From Iamia sp. SCSIO 61187 (GTDB taxonomy: Bacteria; Actinomycetota; Acidimicrobiia; Acidimicrobiales; Iamiaceae), in NCBI RefSeq assembly GCF_019443745.1, contig NZ_CP050948.1, positions 2,046,001-2,110,000 of the forward strand: a stretch of 64,000 nucleotides of DNA. Reading direction: 5' to 3'. A program made the position numbers and the translations under genes. The notes under the pieces were generated by a model. It was not told the origin of the DNA. It worked only from the letters and a program-made list of their open reading frames with translations, and did no database searches. Shown in pieces: positions 1-8,540 of the stretch; position 1 is the first letter of the stretch, and each line of letters begins with the position of its first letter.

Positions 1-383
1 GCCTCGTGGCTCGCCGGCGGCAGGGTCGCGCCGTCGAGCATGCCGCTCTCGCTGCCCGCGCCCGGCTCGTGGAGGAACTGGTGCATCTGGCGGCGGACCA
101 GGAGGGCGAGGCGGTGGGCGGCGTCGGGCTCGGCGGCCAGCTCGGCCCGGAGGTCGGCCGCGAAGTCCGCCACCGAGCGGTCCACGTACGCCATGAGCAG
201 CGCTTCCTTGCCGGCGACGTAGTTGTAGATGGTGTTCCGGGCCATCCCCGCCCGCTCGGCCACCCCGGCCAGGGTCACCGCCGCGTACCCATCTTCGGCC
301 ATCAGCTCCCCGAACGCATCGAGGAGCCGGGTCTGCATGAGCGTCCGGTGCTCGGCCACGGTGTCGGCGCGGATCCGGGGCAT
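1..383 (-). CDS. TetR-family transcriptional regulator (C-terminus cut by window edge)
   Basis: 127 codons are visible from an ATG at 383; the gene runs off the left edge. Residues about 15-65 form a TetR-type DNA-binding domain (LMAEDGYAAVTLAGVAERAG, then ARNTIYNYVAGKEALL, the usual recognition helix followed by a Tyr/Phe and Lys-Glu-Ala-Leu). The ligand domain is only partly present, so the effector is unknown. It diverges from the exporter operon starting at 445 with only 61 bp between the two starts, so it most likely represses that operon and itself. An inverted repeat sits in the shared promoter region. Confidence 0.88.
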   Translation of the reverse strand, partial: MPRIRADTVAEHRTLMQTRLLDAFGELMAEDGYAAVTLAGVAERAGMARNTIYNYVAGKEALLMAYVDRSVADFAADLRAELAAEPDAAHRLALLVRRQMHQFLHEPGAGSESGMLDGATLPPASHE

Positions 384-407
384 GGCGAGAGTGAACCACA
401 GGCGCCG

Positions 408-433
408 AGCGTCGAGGTTGTTTATCCGACGCT
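408..433. promoter_or_regulatory. possible TetR operator
   Basis: Inverted repeat AGCGTCG (408-414) and CGACGCT (427-433) separated by 12 bp, in the divergent intergenic region between the TetR gene and the exporter permease. The wide spacer makes it a weaker candidate than the other operators in this window. Confidence 0.4.
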
Positions 434-444
434 GCGTCGTGAAG

Positions 445-1590
445 ATGAGGCCCGTGTTCCTCGCCCTCCGAGAGCTGCGTCGGGCCAAGGCCCGCTTCGG
501 CCTCCTCGTCGCCGCCGTCGGGCTCCTCGTCTTCTTGATCCTCACCCAGCAGGCGCTCCAGGACGGGTTGCTGACCTCGTTCGTTGGAGCGATCCGGTCC
601 CAGTCGGCGCCCGTCCTCGTCTACAGCGTCGACGGTCAGAGGACCCTCCAGGGCAGCGTCATCCCGCCGGACCTCGAGCGGACGATCACCGAGGTCGACG
701 GCGTCGGCGCGTCGGGGCGGATCGGCCAGGGCACCTTCACCGCGACCGTCGACGGCGGCGACGAGGAGGTCGACGCCGCCGTGATCGGGGCCGACGACCC
801 CGACCTCGGCGGTCCCGAGGACCTGTCGGCGGGGCGCCGGCCGGAGGCGCCGGGGGAGGCCGTGGGCAGCGCCGCGGACTACGCCCTCGGCGACGTGGTG
901 CGCATCGTGCCCGCCGGGAGCGGCGGCGCCGGGTCCGACGCCCCCGAGCTGACGGTGGTGGGGTTGGTCGAGGACGCCCAGATCCAGGTGTCGCCCACCC
1001 TCTTCGTGGCGTGGGACGACTACGAGGAGGTCGTCCTGGCGGCCAACCCCGATGCCCGGGAGGTGCTCCCCAGCGTCATCGGCGTGGCCCCCGAGGACGG
1101 CGTCTCCGAGGCCGAGCTGGTCGAGCGGATCAACGACGCCAGCGCCGACGCCGACGCCCTGACCCGGCAGGAGGCGGCCGACGAGGCACCGGGGGTGTCG
1201 CAGGTCCGCCAGTCGTTCCAGGTCCTGTTCCTGCTGTACGGGCTGGTCGTGCCCCTGGTGATGGGTCTGTTCTTCCTCATCATCACCTTCCAGAAGGCGG
1301 CCTCGCTGACCCTCCTGCGGGCGATCGGCGCCCGCTCGGGCACGCTCGTCCGCTCGCTGCTCGTGCAGGTGCTGATCGTCATCGTCGGCGGCCTGGCCCT
1401 GGGCACGGCCCTCTACGCCCCGCTCAGCCAGCTGCGCGTCGGCTCCATCGCCCTGCGCTTCGACGTGGGGGCCGTCGTCTTCTGGTCGGTGCTCCTGCTC
1501 GTCCTCGGCCTCCTGAGCGCCGTCGTCGCCGCCCGCCGGGTGCTCGCCATCGACCCCATCGAGGCCACCACCGGGGGAGGGGCCCGATGA
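445..1590 (+). CDS. ABC transporter permease, FtsX/MacB type (first)
   Basis: 381 aa if it starts at the ATG at 445 (a GTG two codons upstream is possible). There is one N-terminal membrane segment (about residues 20-40), a large extracytoplasmic domain, and three C-terminal membrane segments from about residue 260, the FtsX/MacB/DevC permease layout. It overlaps the next permease by ATGA, and the ATPase follows, giving a permease-permease-ATPase exporter operon. Such exporters use mechanical transmission to move peptides, lipids or drugs out; the substrate here is unknown. The divergent TetR gene is the likely regulator. Confidence 0.85.
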   Translation: MRPVFLALRELRRAKARFGLLVAAVGLLVFLILTQQALQDGLLTSFVGAIRSQSAPVLVYSVDGQRTLQGSVIPPDLERTITEVDGVGASGRIGQGTFTATVDGGDEEVDAAVIGADDPDLGGPEDLSAGRRPEAPGEAVGSAADYALGDVVRIVPAGSGGAGSDAPELTVVGLVEDAQIQVSPTLFVAWDDYEEVVLAANPDAREVLPSVIGVAPEDGVSEAELVERINDASADADALTRQEAADEAPGVSQVRQSFQVLFLLYGLVVPLVMGLFFLIITFQKAASLTLLRAIGARSGTLVRSLLVQVLIVIVGGLALGTALYAPLSQLRVGSIALRFDVGAVVFWSVLLLVLGLLSAVVAARRVLAIDPIEATTGGGAR

Positions 1591-2699
1591 GGATCGCCCT
1601 GCGCGAGATGCGCCGCCGACCGGGTCGCTTCGCCGTGGCCACGGTGATCCTGACCCTGATCTCGATGCTCCTGATGTTCCTGGGCGGGCTGCTCGACGGG
1701 CTGGTGGCCAACAGCACCGGCGCCCTGCGCGCCCAGCAGGCCGACGCCATCGTCTACTCGGCCACCTCCCAGGACTCGCTCGTCCGCAGCCGCATCGAGC
1801 CCGACGTCCGGTCCCAGGTGGAGGAGGTCGTGGGCGCCGAGTCCGTCGGCGGGTTCGGCAGCGTGCAGCTCGGCGGGCGCCTCGACGGCCGGGGGCCGCG
1901 CGACCTCGTCCCCATCGTGCTGTTCGGCTACGAGCTCGCGCCCCGCGGCCTGCCCGACGAGCCGCCGGGGCCCGGCGAGGTCTACGCCGACGAGGCCCTG
2001 CGCAGCGAGGACATCGAGGAGGGCACGACGATCCGGCTGGGACCGGCCCGCTCGGAGGTCACCGTCGTCGGGTTCCTCGAGGACAGCCGGTACTCCGGGC
2101 AGGGGACGCTCTGGGGGTCGCTCGAGACCTGGCGCGAGGTCGTCGCCGCCAACCGCCCGGCCGAGGCCACCGGCGACGGCGTGGTCCAGGCCCTCGTGGT
2201 GCGGGAGGGCGCCGCAGGCGGAGATCTGGCCGCCGCGGTCGACGCCGCCACCGACGGCGCCACCAGCACCCTCAGCATCGACGCCGCCATCGACGCCCTG
2301 CCCGGCGTGTCCCAGCAGACCAGCACGTTCAACCAGATCATCGGGGTGACGGTGCTCATCGCCATCGTGGTCGTGGCCCTGTTCTTCGCCCTCCTCACCG
2401 TCGAGCGGGTCGGGCTCTACGGCATCTTGAAGGCCATCGGCGCGTCGTCGCGGACGCTGTTCCTCGGCGTCCTCACCCAGGCCGTGGTCGTGGCCCTGCT
2501 GGCGTCCGCCGTCGGCATCGTCGCCGCCCTGGCCCTCGACGCCCTCGTCCCGCCCGGGTCCATCCCGTTCGTCGCCAGCCCGGCCCGCCTCGGGTCCAGC
2601 GCCGCCATCGTCGTGGCCGCCGCCGCCGCCGGCTGCGCCTTCTCCCTGCGACGCGTGCTCCGCGTCGACCCCGCTGCTGCCATCGGAGGTTCCCAGTGA
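1587..2699 (+). CDS. ABC transporter permease, FtsX/MacB type (second)
   Basis: 370 aa, starting at an ATG that overlaps the stop of the first permease. Same topology: N-terminal segment about residues 17-38, extracytoplasmic domain, three C-terminal segments (about 255-280, 300-325, 340-360). It is clearly paralogous to the upstream permease (shared GVSQ...F motif before the first C-terminal helix and a conserved K/RAIGA.S.TL loop), so the pair probably forms a heterodimer. Its stop overlaps the ATPase start (GTGA). Confidence 0.86.
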   Translation: MRIALREMRRRPGRFAVATVILTLISMLLMFLGGLLDGLVANSTGALRAQQADAIVYSATSQDSLVRSRIEPDVRSQVEEVVGAESVGGFGSVQLGGRLDGRGPRDLVPIVLFGYELAPRGLPDEPPGPGEVYADEALRSEDIEEGTTIRLGPARSEVTVVGFLEDSRYSGQGTLWGSLETWREVVAANRPAEATGDGVVQALVVREGAAGGDLAAAVDAATDGATSTLSIDAAIDALPGVSQQTSTFNQIIGVTVLIAIVVVALFFALLTVERVGLYGILKAIGASSRTLFLGVLTQAVVVALLASAVGIVAALALDALVPPGSIPFVASPARLGSSAAIVVAAAAAGCAFSLRRVLRVDPAAAIGGSQ

Positions 2700-3385
2700 C
2701 CGAGTCCGCCCTCCAGATGCGGGGCGTCCGCAAGACCTACGAGGTCGGCGGCGAGGAGGTCGCCGCCCTCGACGGCGTCGACCTCGAGGTCGCCGCCGAC
2801 GAGATCATCGCCCTCGTGGGGCCGTCGGGGTCGGGCAAGACGACCCTCTGCTCCATCGCCGGCGCCCTCCTGACGCCCACCGACGGGTCCGTCGTGGTCG
2901 CCGGCGAGGAGATCTCCGACTTCTCCGGCAAGCAGCTGACCGAGTTCCGGCGCACGTCCGTCGGCTTCGTCTTCCAGACGGTCAACCTGGTGCCGTTCCT
3001 GACCGCCCGGGAGAACCTCCTGGTCGTGGACGAGCTGGGCGCCCGCTCCGGGTCGCCCGCCCGCGATCGGGCCGACCAGCTGCTCGACGAGCTCGGGCTG
3101 GCCGACCGGGGGAGCAGCCTGCCGGCGCAGCTGTCGGGCGGGCAGCGCCAGCGCGTCGCCATCGGCCGGGCCCTGATGAACGAGCCCGACCTCGTGCTCT
3201 TCGACGAGCCCACCTCGGCCCTCGACTCGGCGCTGGGCCAGCAGGTGGTCGAGCTCATCCGGGACGAGATGAAGGCCCGCGGCACCGCCGCCATCATCGT
3301 CACCCACGACGACCGCATCACCCACTTCGCGGACCGCACCGTCCACATGGAGGACGGTCGGATCGAGGACGAGACGACGCACTGA
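2696..3385 (+). CDS. ABC transporter ATP-binding protein, MacB/LolD family
   Basis: 229 aa with GTG start coupled to the preceding permease. Walker A GPSGSGKTT near residue 43, Q-loop FVFQTVNLVPFL, signature LSGGQRQRVAIGRAL, Walker B LVLFDEPTSALD and H-loop IIVTHD are all intact, and the length is typical of LolD/MacB-type ATPases. It powers the two FtsX-type permeases upstream. The gene ends the operon; a short gap leads to an independently promoted radical SAM gene. Confidence 0.95.
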   Translation: MTESALQMRGVRKTYEVGGEEVAALDGVDLEVAADEIIALVGPSGSGKTTLCSIAGALLTPTDGSVVVAGEEISDFSGKQLTEFRRTSVGFVFQTVNLVPFLTARENLLVVDELGARSGSPARDRADQLLDELGLADRGSSLPAQLSGGQRQRVAIGRALMNEPDLVLFDEPTSALDSALGQQVVELIRDEMKARGTAAIIVTHDDRITHFADRTVHMEDGRIEDETTH

Positions 3386-3421
3386 GGCGTCGTCGCCACG
3401 GGGGTCCCGCCGGTGGCCCCG

Positions 3422-3427
3422 TACCAT
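3422..3427 (+). promoter_or_regulatory. -10 box of a leaderless promoter for the radical SAM gene
   Basis: TACCAT lies 7 nt before the GTG at 3435, so transcription should begin at or next to the start codon. The same TAnnnT spacing precedes many starts in this window and supports the choice of this GTG. Confidence 0.55.
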
Positions 3428-3434
3428 CTCGACC

Positions 3435-4796
3435 GTGGACGTCGGGGTCGAGCTGCAGCCGGGGCGGGGCGCCGCCGCCCTCGACTGGCCCGACGGCCGG
3501 GTGGCGCTGCTCTACGTCGGCGACGAGGAGCTCCCCGGTGACCCGTTGCCGGTGATGAACCCGCCCCTCGGGGTCCAGCAGCTGGCGACCCTGCTCCGCC
3601 GGCGGGGCGTCACCGCCGAGGTGTTCGACGACCGCCTCGTCGCCGACGTCGTGGGCGAGGTCGCCGCCTTCGCTCCCGACCTGGTCGGGCTCAGCTTCCT
3701 GTCGACGGCCAGCGCCGAGGCGGCGCGGCTGGGCGGTCGACTCCGGGCCGCCGGGCTGCGGACCGTGGCCGGCGGGGTGCACGCCACCGTGCGCGTCGAC
3801 GACCTGGTGGCCGCCGGCACCTACGACTGCGTCGTCACCGGCGACGGGGAGGCCGCACTGCTCGACCTGTGCGGCCGGCTCGCCCGGGGCGAGGACCTCC
3901 CGCCGCGCCTCGACGGGCGGCCCTGGGGGGACCTCGACGCCCTGGCCCCGATCGACCGCTTCGACGTCTACGCCCCCGTGTACGGCGCCCCCGACCGCAT
4001 CCCGACCGTCTCGCTCCAGATCGGTCGGGGCTGCCCCATGAACTGCCAGTTCTGCGAGCTGGCCCGCGACGCCGGCACCTACGCCCTCCCCAACGCCTAC
4101 GGGCGCCGCGATCCCCGGTCGGTGGTGGCCGAGCTGGCGACGTACCTCGACCGGTGGGACGCGACCTACGTGGTGCTGCTCGACTCGATCGCCACCCTCC
4201 ACCAGGAGGCGCTGACCGCCGTGATCCGCCACCTCGAGGCGCGGGGCGGCGTGTCGCTCCAGCTCAACGCCCACGTCAACAAGTTCGGCGCCGGCATCGC
4301 CGCCGAGGTGGCCCGGCTGGAGGACGTCAGCGTCTGGTTCGGCTTCGAGTCGGGGTCGGACCGCATGCTGCGCCGGCTCAAGAAGGGCCACACCGCCGAG
4401 GCGGCCTGGGACGCAGCGCGCCGCGCCCTCGACGCCGGCGCCCGCCTCGGCGTCAACCTGCTGATCGGGCTCCCCGGCGAGACCGACGAGGACCGGGCCG
4501 CGACCGAGCGGTTCGTCCAGCGGATCCTCGACCACGACGTCGACGGGCGGGCGATCCTCAACCCCAACATCTTCAACCCGCTCCCGGGGACCCCGCTCTA
4601 CGACGACTGCCTGGCCGACGGGCTGATGGTCCGGCCCGGCGACGACCGGGTGTGGAGCGCCGACGCCATCGAGGCCGCCGGCGGCGGTCCGGTCCGGGGG
4701 ATCGACTACGCCCGCGTCGTGCGCCAGTACCGCACCCTCCAGCAGATGACCGAGCGCCGGGCCCGCGACCACGTGGGCTGGGCCGGGATCGCCTGA
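3435..4796 (+). CDS. B12-binding-domain radical SAM protein
   Basis: 453 aa. Residues about 20-165 resemble a cobalamin-binding Rossmann domain (PPLGVQQLATLLRRRG, then GLSFLSTAS and GGVHATV). The radical SAM cluster motif CPMNCQFC (Cys200, 204, 207) follows, then a TIM-barrel with GFESGSDRMLRRLKKG and LLIGLPGETDEDR, typical of the BchE/MiaB-like class. The substrate cannot be told from sequence; family members carry out methylations, cyclisations or methylthiolations. It stands alone between the exporter operon and a convergent SDR gene. Confidence 0.88.
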   Translation: MDVGVELQPGRGAAALDWPDGRVALLYVGDEELPGDPLPVMNPPLGVQQLATLLRRRGVTAEVFDDRLVADVVGEVAAFAPDLVGLSFLSTASAEAARLGGRLRAAGLRTVAGGVHATVRVDDLVAAGTYDCVVTGDGEAALLDLCGRLARGEDLPPRLDGRPWGDLDALAPIDRFDVYAPVYGAPDRIPTVSLQIGRGCPMNCQFCELARDAGTYALPNAYGRRDPRSVVAELATYLDRWDATYVVLLDSIATLHQEALTAVIRHLEARGGVSLQLNAHVNKFGAGIAAEVARLEDVSVWFGFESGSDRMLRRLKKGHTAEAAWDAARRALDAGARLGVNLLIGLPGETDEDRAATERFVQRILDHDVDGRAILNPNIFNPLPGTPLYDDCLADGLMVRPGDDRVWSADAIEAAGGGPVRGIDYARVVRQYRTLQQMTERRARDHVGWAGIA

Positions 4797-4820
4797 GGCC
4801 CCGCCGGCACGGCCGGCCGG

Positions 4821-5588
4821 TCAGCCCTGCTGCTCGGTGGGCCGGACCAGCACCTCGTTGACGGCGACGTGGCGCGGGCGGGTCACGACGAAGGTGATGG
4901 CGTCGGCGATGTCGGCCGGCTCGAGCTGCTGCACCCCGGCGAACCGCTCGTGGAAGGCGGCCTGGACCTCGTCGCGCTGGTGGCTCACCAGCTCGGTCGC
5001 CACCGCGCCCGGCGCGACCAGCGACACCCGCACGTGGCGCTGGGTCACCTCCTGGCGGAGGCTCTCGCTGAAGGCGCCGACCCCGTGCTTGGTGAGGTTG
5101 TAGACCCCCGACCCGTTGCGGGCGACCCGCCCGGCGACGGAGCTGACGTTGACCAGGTCGGCCACCCGCCGGGGCTCGCGCCGGGCGGTGGCGAGGAGGT
5201 GGGGGAGGGCGGCGTGGGCGACGTAGAGCAGGCCCTTGACGTTGAGGTCGACCATCCGCTCCCACTCCGCGAGCGGGGCGCCCTCCACCGGCCCGTTCAG
5301 CATGACGCCGGCGTTGTTGACCACCGTGTCGAGGCGTCCGTGCTCGGCGACCACCGCCTCGACGGCTGCGGCGACGGCCGGCTGGTCGGTGACGTCGAGC
5401 TCCTGGGCCACGGCGGTCCCGCCGCCGGCCCCGATGGCCTCGACGAGGGCGGCCAGCCGGTCGGCCCGGCGGGCCGCGACGACCACCCTCGCCCCCTCGG
5501 CGGCCAGGGCGGTGGCCGTGGCCTCGCCGATCCCGCTGCTGGCGCCGGTCACCAGCGCCACCGTCCCATCGAGTCGCTCTCCTGCCAT
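4821..5588 (-). CDS. short-chain dehydrogenase/reductase (SDR)
   Basis: 255 aa, ATG at 5588 with TAGCGT 7 nt upstream (leaderless). Classical SDR: TGASSGIG cofactor motif at about residue 14, NNAG near residue 90, catalytic Ser then Tyr-x-x-x-Lys (VSSVAGR...YNLTKHG). The Thr-Gly-x3-Gly-x-Gly motif followed by an AARR loop suggests NADP(H) preference. The substrate is unknown. It is convergent with the radical SAM gene and diverges from the DUF222/HNH gene. Confidence 0.88.
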   Translation of the reverse strand: MAGERLDGTVALVTGASSGIGEATATALAAEGARVVVAARRADRLAALVEAIGAGGGTAVAQELDVTDQPAVAAAVEAVVAEHGRLDTVVNNAGVMLNGPVEGAPLAEWERMVDLNVKGLLYVAHAALPHLLATARREPRRVADLVNVSSVAGRVARNGSGVYNLTKHGVGAFSESLRQEVTQRHVRVSLVAPGAVATELVSHQRDEVQAAFHERFAGVQQLEPADIADAITFVVTRPRHVAVNEVLVRPTEQQG

Positions 5589-5934
5589 GCCCCTGACGCT
5601 ATGTGTCTCGCCCATGCCCACGGCCACGGAAGGTGCCAGGCACCATCCGTGGCCTCGCCGCCGGCGGCGGGCTGGGCGTCTCGCGGGCCATCCGGCGGTT
5701 GTCGCCACCCGTCGGTCGTACCGATGGCTGGGTACGGCGGTGGGGTGCGAGGCGGTGGAGTGGCGTCGGCTCGGGTGGGGCGCTGTGCGGCGTTCTGCGA
5801 CCCGGATCGCCGTTTCGGGCACTGGTGACCACAACCGATCTGCGGGGCTCACAGTGGCACACAGAAGCCGAGAAACCGTTAGATTTCTTGGGTTTCCGGG
5901 GTTCGATTCCCGTCTGTCGGGTATCATGGGTGTC
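5589..5934. other. 346-bp divergent intergenic region
   Basis: Between the SDR and HNH starts. It holds a leaderless -10 for the SDR (5596-5601, minus strand), the palindrome at 5624-5652, about 200 bp without a convincing gene, a relatively AT-rich stretch (5870-5900) and the -10 TATCAT (5922-5927) of the HNH gene. A T-arm-like string near 5900 is discussed under rejected items. Confidence 0.6.
5624..5652. repeat. 29-bp interspersed palindrome (copy 1)
   Basis: Near-perfect inverted repeat with arms CCACGGAaGGTGCC and GGCACCaTCCGTGG around a single A (14-1-14, one mismatch). The same element recurs at 7179, 17720, 19454, 29825 and 29854, with a decayed copy at 41839. This copy lies in a divergent promoter region, so it is not simply a terminator. 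Confidence 0.85.
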
Positions 5935-7113
5935 ATGTTCGAGGCGCTCGCCACCACCATCATCGACCTGGACATCCCCGTCGATGGCGACGCCCTCGAC
6001 GAGGCGCTGTTCCTGGGGGATCGCCTCGAGGCCAAGCTCGTCGAGGCCATCTGCCGCTTCGATGACACCAACGAGTGGGACACCGCCGAGGGCTGCGCCT
6101 CGATGACCGCCTGGCTGCGGGTCCGAGGGCGGATGACCAACAGCGACGCCCAACGGATGGCCACCACCGCCCGCCGCCTCCGCCACCTCCCGGTGCTGCG
6201 CGCCGCCTGGCTCTCTGGCGAGGTGTCCGGGGGTCACGTCGCCGCGGTGGTCGCCAACCTCAACGACCGCACCGCCCCGCTGTTCCAAGCCGGCGAGGAC
6301 GACCTCGTCCCCATGCTCGCCGGCCTCGACGTGACCGGGGCGGTGGTGGCCATGAAGTCCTGGGCCGCCCACGCCAAGGAGACCCTCGACGACCAACCCT
6401 CCGGTGAGCCCGACCCCGACCGCTCCGCCCACCTCTCACCCACCCTGTCCGGGGGGCGGTTGGACGCGAACCTCGAACCCGAGGCGTACCACGCCGCCCA
6501 AGCCGCCCTCCGGCTGGCCATGGGCCGCCACGGCGAGGACGACGAGCGGACCCCGGCCCAACGGCGCCACGACGCCCTGGCCGAGATCTTCACCCACTTC
6601 CTCGACCACCAGTCCGACCACAAGGGCGGACGCCACCGCCCGCACCTCAACATCACCATCGGCCTCGAGGAGCTCACCTCAGAACGCGGGCAGGGGTGCT
6701 TCGACGACGGCACACCCATCACCGCCCACGCCGCCCGCCGGCTGGCCTGCGACGCGAACATCCACCGGGTCATCACCAAGGCTGACGGCACCGTCCTCGA
6801 CTACGGACGCTCCACCCGGACGATCCCGGCCCCATTGTTCCAAGCGCTGTGCATCCGCGACCGCGGGTGCCGGTTCCCCGGCTGCGACCGGCCCGCCCAT
6901 CGCACCGACGGTCACCACGTCGCTGAGTGGATCGCCCACCGAGGACCCACGAACCTGCGGAACCTGGTGCTGTTGTGCCGGTACCACCACGGCGTCGTCC
7001 ACCGCCCGGGCTGGACCATCGAGCTCCGACCCGACGCCACCGTCATCATCACCACCCCCGACAGGCGGAAGCGACGATCCCAGCCCGTCGACCGACGGGC
7101 CCTCGCCGCCTGA
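5935..7113 (+). CDS. DUF222 / HNH endonuclease domain protein (13E12-type)
   Basis: 392 aa from the ATG at 5935, chosen because TATCAT lies 7 nt upstream; an in-frame ATG at 5926 falls inside that box. Residues 1-270 are a DUF222 domain (ASMTAWLRVRGRMT...ARRLRHLPVLRAAWLSGEVSGGHV). The C-terminus is an HNH nuclease: CRFPGC, then DGHHV..W and LVLLCRYHHGVVH with zinc-binding Cys and catalytic His residues present. This family is abundant and repetitive in Actinobacteria (REP13E12 of mycobacteria) and its role is unclear. It is bracketed by 29-bp palindromes at 5624 and 7179. Confidence 0.9.
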   Translation: MFEALATTIIDLDIPVDGDALDEALFLGDRLEAKLVEAICRFDDTNEWDTAEGCASMTAWLRVRGRMTNSDAQRMATTARRLRHLPVLRAAWLSGEVSGGHVAAVVANLNDRTAPLFQAGEDDLVPMLAGLDVTGAVVAMKSWAAHAKETLDDQPSGEPDPDRSAHLSPTLSGGRLDANLEPEAYHAAQAALRLAMGRHGEDDERTPAQRRHDALAEIFTHFLDHQSDHKGGRHRPHLNITIGLEELTSERGQGCFDDGTPITAHAARRLACDANIHRVITKADGTVLDYGRSTRTIPAPLFQALCIRDRGCRFPGCDRPAHRTDGHHVAEWIAHRGPTNLRNLVLLCRYHHGVVHRPGWTIELRPDATVIITTPDRRKRRSQPVDRRALAA

Positions 7114-7128
7114 CACACGACACCCCCA

Positions 7129-7155
7129 GGTGAGCCCGCCCCCGGCGGGCTCACC
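7129..7155 (+). terminator. hairpin terminator after the HNH gene
   Basis: GGTGAGCCCGCC, loop CCC, GGCGGGCTCACC: a perfect 12-bp stem starting 15 bp after the HNH stop codon. There is no U-tract, as is usual in high-GC actinobacteria. Confidence 0.7.
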
Positions 7156-7178
7156 ACCGCGCCGCACGGCGGGTCGAG

Positions 7179-7207
7179 CCACGGACGGTGCCAGGCACCT
7201 TCCGTGG
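7179..7207. repeat. 29-bp interspersed palindrome (copy 2)
   Basis: Arms CCACGGAcGGTGCC and GGCACCtTCCGTGG around one A. It lies between the convergent HNH and glycosyltransferase genes. With the copy at 5624 it brackets the DUF222/HNH gene. Confidence 0.85.
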
Positions 7208-7226
7208 GCGCGGCCCACCGATGACG

Positions 7227-8540
7227 TCAGCGGCGGACCGGGACCGACTCGAGCTCGACGACGAGGGCGCCCGACGCCGCGTCCCTCCGGATGCTCGCTC
7301 CCAGCCGCTCGCTGGCGATGCGGAACGACGGGTCGTCGAGGAGGCGGCGGACGGCTCGGGCGACCTTCGCCGGTGAGGCCTTGCGCTCGAGCTTCAGGCC
7401 CGCGCCTCGGGTGGTGACCCGGACGGCGTTGTCGGACTGGTCGCGACCGTGGGGGAGGACCAGCATCGGGACGCCGGCGGCCAGGGCCCGGACGACGGTG
7501 CCGTGGCCGCCGTGGGTGACGACAGCGGCGGCGTGCTCCAGCACGACCGAGTGGGGAGCGGCGGCGACGACGGTGACGTTCGCCGGGGCGACGAGGGTCC
7601 CGGGGTCGAGGGCGGGGCCGGTGGTGACGAGCACGCGGACGGGCATGCGGGCGAGCCCGTCGACGATGCGCTGCAACGTGGGCACCTGGTCCTGGAAGGT
7701 CGTGGACAGGGCCACCAGCACGAGCGGGTCGTCGCCGGGCGGCGGGGACCACGCCCCCTCGGCCCAGGTCGGGTCGTCGAGGACGGGCCCCACGTAGCGC
7801 ACCTGATCGGGCAGCCGGGCCGGGAAGTCGAAGGCGGCCGAGGTCAGCACCAGGTGGCGGCGGGCCGGATCGGCTTGGGCGAACAGCCGGTCGAGGGGGT
7901 CGAGGCCCCGCTCCTGGCGCAGCGCGTTCAGGCCGGGCAGGCCCTTGCGCCAGGCCCGGTCGAGCATCGAGTGGAGGATGAGGTCGCGCAGCTCGCCGAC
8001 GCGACCCCGGGCCGGGCGGAGGCCGGCTCCGAACGGGGGCATGCCGGGGGCGGGGAGGGCGTAGGCGTTGGGGATCAGGATGTCGAAGGGCACGCCGGCC
8101 GCCTCGGCCGCGACCATGGCGCCGAAGGCGAACATCGAGCACACCACCAGGTCGGGCCGGACCTCGGCCAGGGCGTCGTCGGTGTCGGCGGCGAAGGCGG
8201 GCGCCGGCCCCACGAGCTGGCGTTCGAGGATCCGCTCGAACAGCTGGTTCGGGTTCTTGCACTCCCAGTCCTGCCAGGGGTCGTCGTCGCGGTGGCGGCT
8301 GGCCCGGTTGGTGGCCCGGACCCAGGGTCGGTACCGGGCGCCGGTGGCCTCGACGTCGCGGCGCATGGAGTCCTCGCCGAGGACGGTCACGGCGTGGCCC
8401 CGCTCGACGAGACGGCGGACGGCGCCGAGCTCGGGCGGGACGGTGCCACCCCCGTCGACGAGGGCGAAGAGGTACGTGCGGGGGCGGTCGTCCACGGGGG
8501 CGGGTGCTCCCGGGGGTGGGGTGGTGGGTGCGGTGGTCAC
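7227..8540 (-). CDS. UGT-like (macrolide-type) glycosyltransferase
   Basis: 437 aa, GTG start at 8540 that overlaps the stop of the upstream TetR gene (GTGA), so the two are co-transcribed. GT-B fold of the GT1 family: N-terminal acceptor domain (YLFALVDGGGTVPPELGAVRRL...GHAVTVLGED) and C-terminal nucleotide-sugar signature THGGHGTVVRALAAGVPMLVLPHGRDQSDNA, split here as THGGHGT with the donor-contacting Asp-Gln near the end. Relatives glycosylate macrolides, flavonoids or sterols, often for detoxification. The coupled TetR regulator suggests induction by a small molecule. Confidence 0.87.
   Translation of the reverse strand: MTTAPTTPPPGAPAPVDDRPRTYLFALVDGGGTVPPELGAVRRLVERGHAVTVLGEDSMRRDVEATGARYRPWVRATNRASRHRDDDPWQDWECKNPNQLFERILERQLVGPAPAFAADTDDALAEVRPDLVVCSMFAFGAMVAAEAAGVPFDILIPNAYALPAPGMPPFGAGLRPARGRVGELRDLILHSMLDRAWRKGLPGLNALRQERGLDPLDRLFAQADPARRHLVLTSAAFDFPARLPDQVRYVGPVLDDPTWAEGAWSPPPGDDPLVLVALSTTFQDQVPTLQRIVDGLARMPVRVLVTTGPALDPGTLVAPANVTVVAAAPHSVVLEHAAAVVTHGGHGTVVRALAAGVPMLVLPHGRDQSDNAVRVTTRGAGLKLERKASPAKVARAVRRLLDDPSFRIASERLGASIRRDAASGALVVELESVPVRR

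Noticed and set aside
5895-5918. T-arm-like string GGTTCGATTCCCGT upstream of the HNH gene, suggesting a tRNA or attachment site
   Set aside because: Only three of five T-stem pairs form and no acceptor, D or anticodon arms fit upstream, so it is not a tRNA. An att remnant cannot be supported without a matching intact tRNA.
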